Shown piece by piece: positions 22,407 through 34,400 of a stretch of DNA of 64,000 nt. This stretch comes from Blattamonas nauphoetae. Its lineage: Eukaryota > Preaxostyla > Oxymonadida. Location of the stretch: assembly GCA_033064195.1 (NCBI GenBank), contig JARBJD010000081.1, positions 1 to 64,000 on the forward strand. The letters run 5' to 3'. Position numbers and translations under genes: made by a program. Positions within the stretch are counted from its first letter, which is position 1. Each line of letters begins with the position of its first letter. The notes beneath the pieces are model-generated. The model was not told the origin of the DNA. It saw nothing but the letters and a program-made list of their open reading frames with translations, and searched no databases.

Positions 22407-23000
22407 GATGTGTCATTAACCCGGTCCGTGTCACCAACCCGGAACATGGGGTTGAAGAAACCATATTGGTCAAACTAAGAAAAAAATATAATTTTAGAAT
22501 TTTCTATCGAGGCGAATCGGAGAAAACCTCAAAATACTGTATACAGCAAGAACACACACATTTTTTCAAACTTTTTCAGCTCGTATCTCCACAACCAGAC
22601 ATCCGTTTTACACCAAATAAAAAGCATTTTTATCGTGAATATATCGAAAAAAGACTCACAAAAATAGCAAAATTTTTTTCCCAAAAACTTTTTTTGTCGA
22701 GAAAAACAGCGTTTTTTCACATCTTCCCAAATACCCAACCTTTTTTTTCAAATTTTTTTCAAAAAATTCTTTTCTCGAAAAAAACGTTTCTGTGGAAAAT
22801 TTCATCAAAATTGGTCCACAGGTTGTGGAGATATGATTTAGACGCACTACCAAAAGGGCCTTAAACGAGGTTTTTCGAGGTTTTCTCCGATTCGCCTCGA
22901 TAGAAAATTCTCAAATTTTATTTTTTTCTTAGATTGACCAAAATGGTTTATTTCAACCCCATGTTCCGGGTTGGTGACAGAACCGGGTTAATGACACATC
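22407..23000. mobile_element. 594-bp TA-flanked MITE with about 130-bp inverted repeats
   Basis: Ends GATGTGTCATTAACCCGG (22407) and CCGGGTTAATGACACATC (23000) are complementary, and TA lies outside each. The repeats continue inward through GGAACATGGGGTTGAA and TTTTCTATCGAGGCGAAT for about 130 bp. The core is T-rich and contains a second imperfect pair around ATATCTCCACAACC. There is no coding capacity. The TA duplication places it with Tc1/mariner/pogo-type elements. Confidence 0.85.
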
Positions 23001-23158
23001 TATCACTTCATCTTTACGCTATCTTGAATCATTTCAACATTATCACTGGTATTTTAACAATTCTTATCAAAACATCGCGTTTGATCATGATGTATCGTGA
23101 AGTGAAAGTATATGGCAGTTCTCCCTTCAAGACACCAAATTTTAGGTAGTGAACGTGC

Positions 23159-23239
23159 GGCGCGTTTGGCCTAGCGGTAGCCAACCCCTCTGTCGACTGT
23201 TGTGCTCGGGGTTCGACTCCCGCCGAGCACAACTTTTTT
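23159..23239 (+). ncRNA. tRNA-like pol III unit (SINE head or tRNA pseudogene)
   Basis: A perfect B box (GGTTCGACTCC, 23210-23220) follows an A-box-like TGGCCTAGCGG (23167) at normal tRNA spacing, and TTTTTT terminates shortly after. A D-stem GGC/GCC can form. No proper acceptor or anticodon stem can be drawn: the 3' strand CGAGCAC pairs with GTGCTCG just upstream of the B box rather than with the 5' end. I therefore call it tRNA-derived, not a working tRNA. Confidence 0.5.
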
Positions 23240-23557
23240 GCCACTACTTAGAGTTGTTTGGTCCAGAAAGTCCACCCTTGCCGAAAAGTGAATTATATCC
23301 CGTTTTAGAATTATATCCCACATCTATCAGATGAAACTTCATCTTGATCAGACCATAACTGGGTTCAATTGGATCGTCTCTCTCAATTTTCTTTCTCTGA
23401 CCTGAATTCTTACGTAATAATCATTTACTGACACTCTTCAAGCGAAAACTCCACCAAAAACAATCAAATCACTCTTCATATCAATTCAACCGTGAGAACA
23501 TGGGCCAAACTGAATCATTTCAAACACTGTGAGTCAGGTGACAGGTGATTGGTGACC

Positions 23558-26500
23558 ATGCCTACAGACTATGATGTCAGATCACCGGAATCACATGACG
23601 ACTTTGTTGTTTCCAAAGTTTCTTTGTCATCGACTTCAGATAATACTCAACAAAGTTCACACCACTCATCACACTTCCCAAAACATCCTGATGAGGAAAC
23701 TACTGATGAATCACTCTCTGTTGCAGAATTGGGTGCCACTTCCGGACAAATATCTCAGAGACGAGGACAAGTCGGATCTCCCAAAACTCCATCGAATCCC
23801 ATTCATACCCTCAACTTAGATTCTGTTATTTCTTCACAAGATTCATCACCATTAATTCATGAGAGAGTGATGGTCCAATCACCCTCACAACTTTACCAAA
23901 ACGATAGTGAATCTTCGAGTGATTCTGAATCATCGATAAAGCCTCAAACTGTCCAGAAGAAACCACCAAAAAAACAAAAATCAAGGACGGATCGCTCTTC
24001 AAATCATTCAGAACACCAACCCAAAAGTTCACATCGAGAATCAATCGACACTCTCCTCTCAGCCTTCTCTCTCAGGGCGAGTTGTACTCCCAACGAAATC
24101 ATTAGCACTGTCCAAAAAGAGCTCGATACATTGCGTGAGACAATTGAACGGGAAAGAGAAAACACTCAACATCACCGGGATGACACCTTTAATTCATCCT
24201 TCGCCAAAACGCGTTCTTCCTTGATAAATCAGTTTCAGAACACGAAATCATCACAAAAAGGTAATGGAAACACATTAGTTGATCGTTTGGAGGAAAGATT
24301 GGAGGAAAAAACCGCAGAAGCGTGTATCTATTCCGAATGTTTGAAAAAGATGGAAGAAAAATATGAAGACATGGAACAAACCATATCTCAAGCCACTCAG
24401 GAAATGAATCGCAAAGAACAGGCCCTAAAGGAAGAAATCAGGCAATTGAAGAAAAGAACACGTGAAGAAGATAAACTCCATGAATCATATCAAAGCGAGG
24501 CCTCTGAACTCAAAAATCGGTATAAATCTGAACAACAGAAACGTAAGGAGATGGAATCAAAGTTAAAGGAGCTCGAATCTACGTTGGACCGAGAACGGAA
24601 GGAGAAAGACGAAATCGCACGCCTAATTGTCCAAAGGGCGGAAGGAAGAGGGGAACAGAAGGCCGAGACATTCTTTAACCAGAGTGAAGGAGAAGTTGAA
24701 GAACCACCTCAGTCACGAGATCGTTCACACAGGCGCAAATCTCGAAAGGAAAGGCATCACGCTAAACGTGAACGGAGTCAGTCAGCTTCTGAAGAAAGTG
24801 AACCCGAGCAACCTGAACATCACAGGTACGGGCCTCGTTCATCAGACGGTCAACACGGTCGACCATCACACAGAGTCATGCAAGAAGACGAAGTGTTTAC
24901 TCTCGAGGACTCTCCAAAGAAAACCACACACAACACTGAAAAGCAGAGAAAACACACTCACAAACAAAAACACAAATCCCCACCACCATCCTCAAAACGG
25001 ACATCTTCACCACCGTCAAAGCTCCCCAAAACCGAACGAAGAGAAGAGCCCGAATCAACAAAAAAGAAAAAGAAGCAAAAACCAGACCAAGAGACATCAT
25101 CTCCAAAAAAGGAGAAAACAACACGACGAAGCCACCCAAAGAAAACGACAGACAGAGAATCGGACCCAACACCAAAAGAAACGAGGAAGCGAAAGAAGTC
25201 AGAAACAACAGCACAATCCCATCACAGTCCAGAAAGAACTCACCGCTCCTCCAACACACGTCAAACACAACCAGCACCATCCAAACGATCACAAAATACA
25301 GCCCGGTCTGGGGAAGAGTTCACCCAACCCAGCCGCACTCCGACTCACACAGGGAGAAGTCTGGGAGACGAACCCGCGACTCCAAAAATCAAACTTTCAT
25401 CAACTCAATCCACACAGCCAGACCACGCCCACCCAGCATTCACAAACAGGTCCACAATTTCGCCGCTCAGCACGAGACGAACACACCGCCAAACTGATGT
25501 CACCCAATCCGAACAGCATCTCTGCTCTGTCCTCGGGTTCATCTCAACTCTTGCACCAAACAACCAACTCCAGATTCAATCACTCAACCACGCATTCATC
25601 TCGATTGTCTGTGACATTGACAACGTGCCTCAGATGAGCCCACAAACACAGACCATCTTCGTCTCCTTCCTCAATTCCCTCCTGATGACCGATGCACCCC
25701 TGTCGACAGTCCCAGATCCACTGGCCACAATGCCGTCGTTCATCGAAGCAGCGGAAGAGGTGGCAGAAAGTGAAAGCGACGAGTTTGCTCGTATTGGGCC
25801 GCGAATCACACATGTTGTCGTCTCGATGGCTCTTCGGATCTTGAACCAGCCAAAGATCGACAGGACGTACGACGACACAACCACACTCGTTCTCGCCACT
25901 TTTGCTCTCCTGCGTCTCATCCCTCTCTTCATCGATCCCTTCTCCGATGAGCATCCTCAGTTTGCCAAGCTCAGCCAACTCCTCACAAGTCAGCAAGCCT
26001 CGCTTTCAGAAGTCAGAAACAACCAAGATCGGTGTGGTCTAGCCTGCTTTGCGATTCTTCAGACGGTCATGTCGGAAATGAACGGGGACGCGTTCAAAGA
26101 ACTGTTCCTCGTCAACAACGGCCTCACCTTCGTCACGCCCTACCTCCTCTCTCTCAACCCTCTCATCGCCCAGTACGCCTCCTTCTTCCTCCTCCTCCTT
26201 ACACAGTCCACATCGTCGGGAATCCCCTCATTCATGACCACCCATGTTTCCGAAGGAGCAGCGATTAACGCGTACATCAGCGCTCTCCGCACGCCCTGGA
26301 TCCAGGTGTTCCTCTTCCGGGCCCTCCGCCGCCACTGCCGGCGTCTCCCACGCCCAAACGGCAAGAATGAGAACACTGAGCAGCCCATGTTCCTCACCCA
26401 GTCCCCATCTCGTGGGTTTATGCAGAGCCAAGTGAGCCAAACTCCGATATCGCATCCGAGAAAGAAGAAAGAAATTGAACTCAACCTTGTCTACACTCAG

Positions 26501-26800
26501 ACAACACTCAACATTGCTGTTCTTATCGAACGAACCCATTCTCCGGATATGCCTCTCCCGCACGAACCCACATCACATGCTTTTGTTGATGTGATAAGTG
26601 ATTGTATCTGGAAGGAGCAAGCCATTTACGAGTCGACCTCGGTCCTCTTGATGAACGAACACTCCTTCACTGGCTTGGTGACTAATGACAAATCTGTTGT
26701 GACAGAGAAACAACAGAGTCTGACACGACAACTTATTGATCTCATTGCTATTCTTTTATCAACCCTCAAGCGTGTTTACGACCGTCTTCAAATTGAGTGA
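23558..26800 (+). CDS. Large protein: coiled coil, basic low-complexity middle, helical C-terminal domain
   Basis: A single exon encodes about 1,080 residues from MPTDYDVRSPES. Residues 1-160 are Ser/Gln/His-rich. About 180-370 form a coiled coil (DRLEERLEEKTAEACIYSEC... RKEKDEIARLIVQRAE). About 370-640 are highly basic and low in complexity, with RSHRRKSRKERHHAKRERSQ-like SR runs and many Lys/Pro/Thr. The last 430 residues look like an alpha-helical repeat domain (LGFISTLAPNNQLQIQSLNH, later YLLSLNPLIAQYASFFLLLL). I recognise no named family. Composition suggests a nuclear or cytoskeletal scaffold, which is inference. Codon usage changes within the gene, AT-rich at the start and GC-rich after 25.3 kb. 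Confidence 0.75.
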   Translation: MPTDYDVRSPESHDDFVVSKVSLSSTSDNTQQSSHHSSHFPKHPDEETTDESLSVAELGATSGQISQRRGQVGSPKTPSNPIHTLNLDSVISSQDSSPLIHERVMVQSPSQLYQNDSESSSDSESSIKPQTVQKKPPKKQKSRTDRSSNHSEHQPKSSHRESIDTLLSAFSLRASCTPNEIISTVQKELDTLRETIERERENTQHHRDDTFNSSFAKTRSSLINQFQNTKSSQKGNGNTLVDRLEERLEEKTAEACIYSECLKKMEEKYEDMEQTISQATQEMNRKEQALKEEIRQLKKRTREEDKLHESYQSEASELKNRYKSEQQKRKEMESKLKELESTLDRERKEKDEIARLIVQRAEGRGEQKAETFFNQSEGEVEEPPQSRDRSHRRKSRKERHHAKRERSQSASEESEPEQPEHHRYGPRSSDGQHGRPSHRVMQEDEVFTLEDSPKKTTHNTEKQRKHTHKQKHKSPPPSSKRTSSPPSKLPKTERREEPESTKKKKKQKPDQETSSPKKEKTTRRSHPKKTTDRESDPTPKETRKRKKSETTAQSHHSPERTHRSSNTRQTQPAPSKRSQNTARSGEEFTQPSRTPTHTGRSLGDEPATPKIKLSSTQSTQPDHAHPAFTNRSTISPLSTRRTHRQTDVTQSEQHLCSVLGFISTLAPNNQLQIQSLNHAFISIVCDIDNVPQMSPQTQTIFVSFLNSLLMTDAPLSTVPDPLATMPSFIEAAEEVAESESDEFARIGPRITHVVVSMALRILNQPKIDRTYDDTTTLVLATFALLRLIPLFIDPFSDEHPQFAKLSQLLTSQQASLSEVRNNQDRCGLACFAILQTVMSEMNGDAFKELFLVNNGLTFVTPYLLSLNPLIAQYASFFLLLLTQSTSSGIPSFMTTHVSEGAAINAYISALRTPWIQVFLFRALRRHCRRLPRPNGKNENTEQPMFLTQSPSRGFMQSQVSQTPISHPRKKKEIELNLVYTQTTLNIAVLIERTHSPDMPLPHEPTSHAFVDVISDCIWKEQAIYESTSVLLMNEHSFTGLVTNDKSVVTEKQQSLTRQLIDLIAILLSTLKRVYDRLQIE

Positions 26801-27000
26801 CTTTATTCAGCATTTTAACATCTCACGGCCACAAACATTTTCATTTTCCGGATCGTTTGATTTTAATGTTATAGTTGGAATCCGGATTTGTTGCAAGAGT
26901 ACAGAAAGAAGTGTGGAAAGAAGTTTTGGTTGGAAAGAGATTCTTTGCCATTTATCCCTCTGGACATTCCGAGAAAAATACGGAGAAGAGGATAAAAATC

Positions 27001-27460
27001 TCATTTTACAGCTTGGAGAAGAGAATTTATTTGTGAGAGAACATGCTTGGTCTGGAAAGAGTCTGAATAAGCGAGTGAATTACAAACACGATAATGCTCA
27101 GTTTCCAACTGAAGACGCTCTTGATAAGGCTCTAACTCGGATGGTGTGTGGTGAAAAGGATTTCCTTTCGCAATTTGTATTAATATCTCGGCGTCCTACG
27201 GGATAGAATAATGATAACGAAACCTGAGACCTTGAGTGTCTGTTCAAATGATACAATCAATTGAGCAAGATTATCTTTACTGGTTGTGTTGCCACTGAGG
27301 AATTCAGTGATTGTTCCTGCGGCTATTTCGAGTAATGAGATGACTGACTGCGTTTGGCCGTAGACGAAAGAAACACATGAAAGAAAGACAAAGATTTCAA
27401 GTATGGCAGAAATACTTCCTCTTTTTCTTCAATTAGTGAAATGAGTTCGCCACTATCCAT
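27001..27460 (-). CDS. MED11: Mediator complex subunit 11
   Basis: Three exons joined across introns of 68 nt (GTATTTCTGC...AAACGCAG) and 35 nt (GTCTCAGG...CCCGTAG) give 118 residues, starting MDSGELISLIEEKEESVISL and ending INSLLQAVK with TGA. The arithmetic closes exactly. Human MED11 has 117 residues and the same plan: an N-terminal helix of the type 'L..IE..I..LL..A...I.EL', a second helix (LAQLIVSFEQTLKDAEILI), then a G.P.H...S linker and a final helix pair. MED11 sits in the Mediator head with MED22 and helps recruit RNA polymerase II and TFIIH. The match is by eye. MED6, another head subunit, is 3.1 kb away. A plus-strand frame across the same bases is a shadow. Confidence 0.65.
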
Positions 27461-27767
27461 AGTTTTTTGATCAAGCCACTTTTTTCAACGTGACACAACA
27501 AAACAGTGATGATTCCGGATTTTATGCGATATGCTCCAGACGAACACACAGTGTTGTAATATCCAGACGATAACACGAACTTTATGGATATCTGTAGGAT
27601 CGTAGACTCAATTCAAAATATGAAATGAAATCTCTTCCAGAACTACGTGCGTATTTAATTGAAGTGTCAACCACATCCACACTGAATAAACGGGATTGTC
27701 TTTGTCTTTTGCGGTTTATTTCGTGAGTGGGCAAAATTTGGCAAACATGAACAGTGTTTGTCTTCAT

Positions 27768-28454
<687 letters not shown>

Positions 28455-28623
28455 CTTTTGATATGGGTGCGCACTTTCCTGCAATTTTTCTCGAGAAGGA
28501 GGATTCACAAGTGTTCTCCCTGTCTTAAGTTAAAAATTATTTCCAATATTCTTCAAAACGTTCTGAAGCTATTTGTGCAAATTGGTGAGTCGTCATCTTT
28601 CGAAACATAATTCATTAATTGAG

Positions 28624-30056
28624 ATGTTGTTGCCCGCATTGATCACTATTTTTTCATCTTTATTCGCTCTCCCATGCCGTTCTCCGACGGGTGCTTCCGT
28701 TGAATGTACTCTTTTAAAACTTTTCTATTTTTCAGGGTTCATCATGTTGAAGTCACCAACAGTCGCCCATTCGAACCCCTTTCTGAAAAACGGATCCTCA
28801 TATACGTATATTGACGCTACCTCTAAAGTTGTCAAGGTTTATTTTGAAACTTTATATTCATTCCATTATTCCATCTTTCTCCAAACTTTCGTCCTCTTTT
28901 TTTGCCTTTACACAGTTCCTCAGCAAGGATATTACCGCAAAAAATAGTCCTCTTGCGTTAACTCTTGCTCCGCTATATAATAATCAAGCCGAGACATCTT
29001 TTATGTACAATGACGATACTCCAGATGGTAAAACTGGCCAGTCGTATGGACACACAAAGGGAGTTATTGGTCAAGCGGCCAATGAAGGCTTCTGGCTCGT
29101 CCATTCTGTTCCACAATTTCCACCAGTTCCATCCAGCGGCTACTCATTCAATGCCAAAAGTTTGACTTATGGACAAAGTTACATGTGCATGACGCTCGGT
29201 GTGTATTCACGCTTCCCATCATTTCATTTTTATCGTTATCTCTTTTTCTGCATTTTTTTCACATTATTATCAATAGACAACACAAACCTGAACAAAGTCG
29301 GCATGCATCAACAACGGAATCATCCACAGATTTATCACCACTCCATCTCTGCACGAGCTGCCGCTGCCATGCCTAACCTCGCTGCTGCCATGAACGGAAC
29401 ATTCCTCTCTCGTACGCCTTCGGCTGCGAGCGAAACTATCAAAGGGACTAAATCCACGCCATTCATGGTGTATGTTCTTTTAAAGATTCCATGATCCCAT
29501 TTTCTTCCTTCTTTTCCCTTTCAGGTTTTCAAAGAATGCTCCATGGGGAAAAGACATCCAATCCGCTCTGATCCAACCAACCCTCAAGACAGGAATGATT
29601 TGGGAGACCTGGATGCGCCCTCGCAACGACCCAATCTGCGACAGCGTAAACAAACCTCCACGCGACTGTCTGTCCGCTATAACACTCACAGCTGGCTGCG
29701 ATGGATCCACAGCTGAAGACGTCGATTGGGACGAATATGCCGGAAAACCTTCGTACCAACCCCCATTTTTCTATCCGGAGAATATGGATAGTGCATCATC
29801 GTTCACTTGGAGGGAAACAGATGACCATTCGAAGTGGGGCGTGACAAGCACAAGTAATGGGACATCCGTCGCAACATGCATTGGGGATGTGAATAGAATG
29901 ACGTCACAGACGAAGCGAGGAGGTGGGTACGTCTGCACAATGGACAGGGGTGTTCATCAGTCTTTCTCGGCTCTTATCACAACACATGACAAGTGCACGA
30001 GAAGTACCAGCAATTCCAGAGGTTTTGTTCGATCGTTGCTTTCGAAACTGTTCTGA
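28624..30056 (+). CDS. Deoxyribonuclease II
   Basis: Five exons with introns of 30, 79, 78 and 55 nt give 396 residues, closing exactly. A signal peptide (MLLPALITIFSSLFALPC) leads into SPTGASVEWFIMLKSP, the family's opening strand. Both HxK catalytic motifs are present: YGHTKGVIGQAANEGFWLVH with the following SVPQFPP, and near the end DDHSKWGV, followed by CIGDVNRM and GGGYVCTMD. DNase II is an acid endonuclease of the phospholipase-D fold that cuts DNA to 3'-phosphate ends without metal. In protists it would act in digestive vacuoles or lysosomes, consistent with a phagotroph. Length is slightly above the animal enzymes (about 360). The last 20 residues after the terminal Cys are not conserved. 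Confidence 0.93.
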
Positions 30057-30060
30057 GATT

Positions 30061-30123
30061 ATGTCTCTCTCCTTTTGTTGCCATTTCATTTAACGGAGTT
30101 CCTGTTCCTGTTTTTGGTAATTG
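30061..30123 (+). repeat. 62-bp direct repeat, copy 1 (other copy 31381-31443)
   Basis: The stretch around TGCCATTTCATTTAACGGAG and GTTTTTGGTAATTG immediately follows the DNase II stop. It recurs at about 85% identity at 31381-31443, just before the beta-helix gene, in the same orientation. The pair brackets MED6 and its downstream frame, as expected from duplication of a short intergenic segment or insertion of the bracketed block. Confidence 0.65.
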
Positions 30124-30228
30124 GTGGTCTCGTCGAGCTATCAAGGAACTCAGGAATAGGTTCAGCGGAATAATGCACATTCATCCAATTTTGATGCATG
30201 ACGAATTGAACCTTCATTCCAGATGAGT

Positions 30229-30600
30229 TCAATGAGAAGATGGTGATCTCCCTGCCTCATGAAGTGTTTGGAGATCTTCAGGTTGGAGGTTACATTTAAG
30301 CGTGAACTCATTAAGAAGAATAGGACTATCTGAGCTGAGCAGAACGTTTTCTACAGTTGAGATCATTGGTTTTGGCCCACAGAAAAGAGTTTGACGAGGG
30401 GCTGGCAGAAAACTTGAAAAAGAGTGAAATGATCTCAACAAAACGGACCACCGTCGGAAAAATTCAAGTGATACGACCATGAAGGTGTTGTTCATTCTGA
30501 CAACGAGAGTGTTATCAACCAAAAACTGTCTCTTGACAGAGTTCCCAAGGAATCTGGACGTGAAAGTAGGAAAGAGTGGGGTAGGTAATCTTAACGATGT
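30229..30600 (-). other. Unrecognised minus-strand open frame downstream of MED6
   Basis: A 98-codon frame (MVDNTLVVRMNNTFMVVSLE... to HEAGRSPSSH) lies in the same frame as the last MED6 exon, separated from it by the MED6 stop TAA and about 26 open codons. I recognise no domain. It could be a chance frame in the MED6 3' region, an unrelated small gene, or part of a longer MED6 form if the TAA were spliced out or read through. Confidence 0.2.
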
Positions 30601-31311
30601 TTATCGTCCTTCCATGAGAGCTTGTATGGGATATCGGAGTGTTTGAATGAGTTGGATAACTTCTTTGTCCGTGTTTGGTCGTTCAGAGTATTCAGGATCT
30701 AAAGCGATGACAATAACGAAGGGATACCGTATTGTCCGTTTCTAAATAAGATATCAATGAGAGTTGGATCAGAAGATGCTGGTTCTGGTTGGAATTTGAC
30801 TCTCTCTCGACCAGCAGGGAGCGAAAATGTCCAACCTTGGTTGAGTAAATCAGCTGTCTTACGGTAATAATACAACGCTCGATTCTGAAGAAGGATCATA
30901 TGTGAAAGGAGAAACCAATCGAGCTTCCACAGTAGATTGGATGTCGGGGGCTTGATAGATTGAACCATCGACAATATAGTACAGGGCAATATTCTCGTAA
31001 CGCACCTTTGAGAGGCGCTCTCTTTTCATGATGACAAAAATGCCATCCGAATGGGAGTCAAGCACATATTCAAAACCTGTCATTGACTGGAGGGCCTCTA
31101 TTCCGAGTCCCTGATCTTTCAATTTTTGGTTGTTGCAAGTCCTGTCATAGAATGGTGAGTTAGAGAAGTAGTCAAGAACATTTTCTGGAGAAAGCAGGTC
31201 TTTTCGGTAGTGAAGTGTATCTCTAAGAAAAGAGGAGTGCATTGGAAAATACAACAATAACAGGGAGAAAAAGAAACTTCCATGTGGTATGAAGGAGATC
31301 TCTATCTTCAC
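30601..31311 (-). CDS. MED6: Mediator complex subunit 6
   Basis: The core reads SPENVLDYFSNSPFYDRTCN, NQKLKDQGLGIEALQSMTGF, EYVLDSHSDGIFVIMKRERL and YYIVDGSIYQAPDIQSTVEA in order, which is the MED6 signature. Introns of 31 nt (30885-30915) and 29 nt (30699-30727) restore the frame through LYYYRKTADLLNQGWTFSLP to the stop at 30601. An upstream intron of about 57 nt near 31220-31277 probably joins MKIEISFIPHG to the core. It is optional for frame, so the protein is 197 or 217 residues. MED6 is a head-module subunit that links Mediator to the polymerase and general factors. The start codon lies 186 bp from that of the divergent beta-helix gene, pointing to a shared promoter. Confidence 0.9.
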
Positions 31312-31496
31312 TCATTCAGTTGGGGAAAAAATTGACAAAAAAGTCACTGTTTGGGTTGATCAAGACAACTTTATCATTTCATCTCTCTCCGTATGCTGCC
31401 ATTTCATGTAACGAAGTTCCTACTCCTGTTTTTTGGTAATTGAGAGACGTTAGTTGGTGATTTGATAGTAGTTTATGCCCTTGAAAAGATTCTGAC

Positions 31497-34400
31497 ATGA
31501 TCGAACCACCTTTTTTTCATTCCTTTAGTAGAGAGATGCCATACCTGGCATTCTTCTTCATTTTTTTCCTATTCCCTCGTTTATTTCCGACTCTCACAAC
31601 GCAATCTCTCGTTCTTTTCCCATTCAACCTGACACAGCATTCTCAATCGTACGATGTCAAATCGGGCAAGCATGAAATCTTATCGCAACACATAAACTCG
31701 ATCAATGTCACAATAGTTGGTGAAGACAGATCACTCTCGATTCTTTCTCACTCTAAACCTTCTTTATCTCCCTTTTTTGATCTCTATTCATCATCCGTCG
31801 AGATCTCACGCATCTCACTCCAGTCTTGCGCACCAACTGTCGTCCGATCCATTCTGTCCAATGTTATTTTTGCGAATGTGTCGTTTCTAACTCCTAGTCT
31901 TTCACCAATTACCGCTTGCTCAGCGTCAAGAATCAAACTCTCTCACATTCCATCAGAACCTGTGTATTCATTCTTTACAAATCTTCCACCGACTGCCCCA
32001 AGTGCATGTAACAATGCTCTTTCGTCAAATTCTGATTATAATTGTCAGATTTTCGACTCAATCATGCTACACAACACAACTGACATACTCCACCATCCAC
32101 TGTTCATCATAACCCGGTCTTCACTCCTTGTCGCTCATACAACAGTCTCCCACATACACTCGGATCTTCCTCACTTCTTTTGTTCCGTTTTTTCGGGTTG
32201 TATCGTGCTTATCTCTGTTGTACAAACATCACCAACTGTTATGTCATCCAAAAATAACTTATTCTATCTGGATTCAATTCAAACCTCACCGATTGAGATT
32301 TCTGCGTCAATTATCACAGTTATCGATCTCCAATCAAACGGATACGCAGGGATATCAGCCACTCAACGTGACAATGACGCATTTGTCCCCCCTGCACCCC
32401 AATTGCTTGATATTCCGAACACTATTCTCCATTCTCAGATACATCCTTTTTCAAAAGTCACATTCCTCATACCAAGTGGCAATTTGTCTCCGAGACGATC
32501 ACTCAAACTCCGCAATCTTCCACCAATGACTATTTCCACACTCCGAACTCATTCTGACATTTTGCCTGTGTCAACAACTGTTGTGTCGGATCTCTCAACT
32601 GATCTGTTCACTATTGACACCATCTCAGCTCAATTTTTGTCACTAACATTCAATCGACTCTCTGACGCACCTCTTTTCTCGGTTCTGAACTCAAATTCAT
32701 TCTTGCTCCTCTCTGCGTGTTCTTTCTTTGATTTTTCTACTACTCAACAGTTTCATCTTTTTGAATTCCCAACATCCACTCCGGGTACTACAGCCATCGA
32801 AAATCACTTTTTTACTCTCAATTCATGCATCATAACGCTTCCCACACAAAGCAAATCTCTTCTCAGTGTCCCTTCCGCCTCTTCCACCAATTTGGGTGCA
32901 GTTAAGATCATGTTAGACAACACAGTTGTAACCTCCTCTTCCACTACCACTCTGTACGAACCACTGCACACCCACATGCTCCAAGAGGACGAATCGTTCA
33001 ATGTCAATTCCAGCTCATATTCTAATTTCGTCCTCGCCAACCCTCTCGACGGGACAGTCTTTGCCATTGCCGTCCTCCATCAGGACGCCTCTTTCAGCCT
33101 CACCCGCACATCTTTCACAAACTGTGCGGCTCCACTCGGAAGAGGGGGAGCCGTGTCGCTCTTCCTCGCCCCGTCTCCCTTCACACAATACTCGTTCACT
33201 GGCAACTCGTTCACCAACTGCACAGCTGTACTCGGGCAGAACGTGTTCGTGTCTGGTCCAAAACTGTTCCAGTCGATCGTCGCTGCGAAATGGAAAGGAT
33301 CGTGGAATGAACACGAAGAGGAAAGCTTCGTCGGGTTCGACACGTACCTCGTACGCTCCTACACACTGCTCGACATGTTCAGCCCTCCCACCCACTCCTT
33401 CGTCCTCTCTCCCTCGAAAGGATTTGACTTCGTCGGGTGCGGTGCAGCTTCCGCTGAAGCTGTGCCATGCCAAACGATGAACGGAGTGGCTGAATTGTTC
33501 CCAACACACAGCCTCGACTTCATCCTCTCCGAGCCAACAGAACTCGAAGAGATTGAAGTATACGTCGAAGCCTGGACAATCCGTGGATGTCCCGACCATG
33601 ATCAACCACTGCCACCAATCACTCTCATCCAGAAAAAAGGAACATCCATCAAAATCGTGAATGAGGGGGTCGCACCCACACTCTCCCTGCTCGACCTATC
33701 CATCGTCCTCTCATCAGACGACACCCCTCTCGTCAAGGCCGAACAGGGAGGGAGTGTTCTGATCGAGCGGTGCGGGGTGACATGCGAAAAAGAGACAAAA
33801 GATGAAAGCTGGCTAAAGTTGTCGAATGACGTGTCGTTGACGCTCAACTCCGTCACGTGCTCCGGATTCACAGTCAACGATGGTCCTTTCCTCAAAACAG
33901 TCCTCGGCCAGACAGAAACACCCACCGAGCAGCGGTTGGTGGGTTGCTCGATCAAAGACGTCTCTCTCTGGAAGCCTCTTCTTTCTGCCCCCTTCCGCTC
34001 TCCGTCTGTCTCGATGTGCAATTTCACTCGCATATTCTGTGAGGAGTGTCCGATCGTGTCAATGCATGACGATGATGAAGACCTTCTCAGTCGCTTCCTT
34101 CAGATCAGAGACACATCGTTCGTGGAATGCACGTCTACAGACTCTCAATTTGGATTGGTGTATGTTCGTGTTGCCGCTGCATGCAAAGTGGAGTTAATGC
34201 GAGTGTCGTTCGTCAGCTGCAGTAATTTGGGTGTCGAACAGACGACAATCGGGACTGTCTTCATCCACATCCCCTCCGCCGATGGCGCCGGCCTCTCCGA
34301 AAGTGAGGCATACATCAAACAACTCACGTTTCGCGATTGTTCGGCGGACATCGCCCCACACATCTTCATCGATAGCACAGTCCTTCCCGATCCGCCCTCC

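Noticed and set aside
19292-23000. Virus-like or retroelement origin of the repeat cluster
   Set aside because: No reverse transcriptase, integrase, capsid or polymerase coding is visible; ends are inverted repeats typical of DNA transposons.
23159-23239. Functional tRNA gene
   Set aside because: A and B boxes are present but acceptor and anticodon stems cannot be formed.
26736-27206. Plus-strand 156-codon frame overlapping MED11
   Set aside because: The minus strand gives an exactly closing three-exon MED11-like gene; the plus frame has no family resemblance and begins inside the preceding gene.
30229-30600. C-terminal extension of MED6 through its TAA
   Set aside because: The spliced MED6 already ends with a helix comparable to the family's end; the in-frame continuation is a one-in-three coincidence and resembles nothing in MED6.
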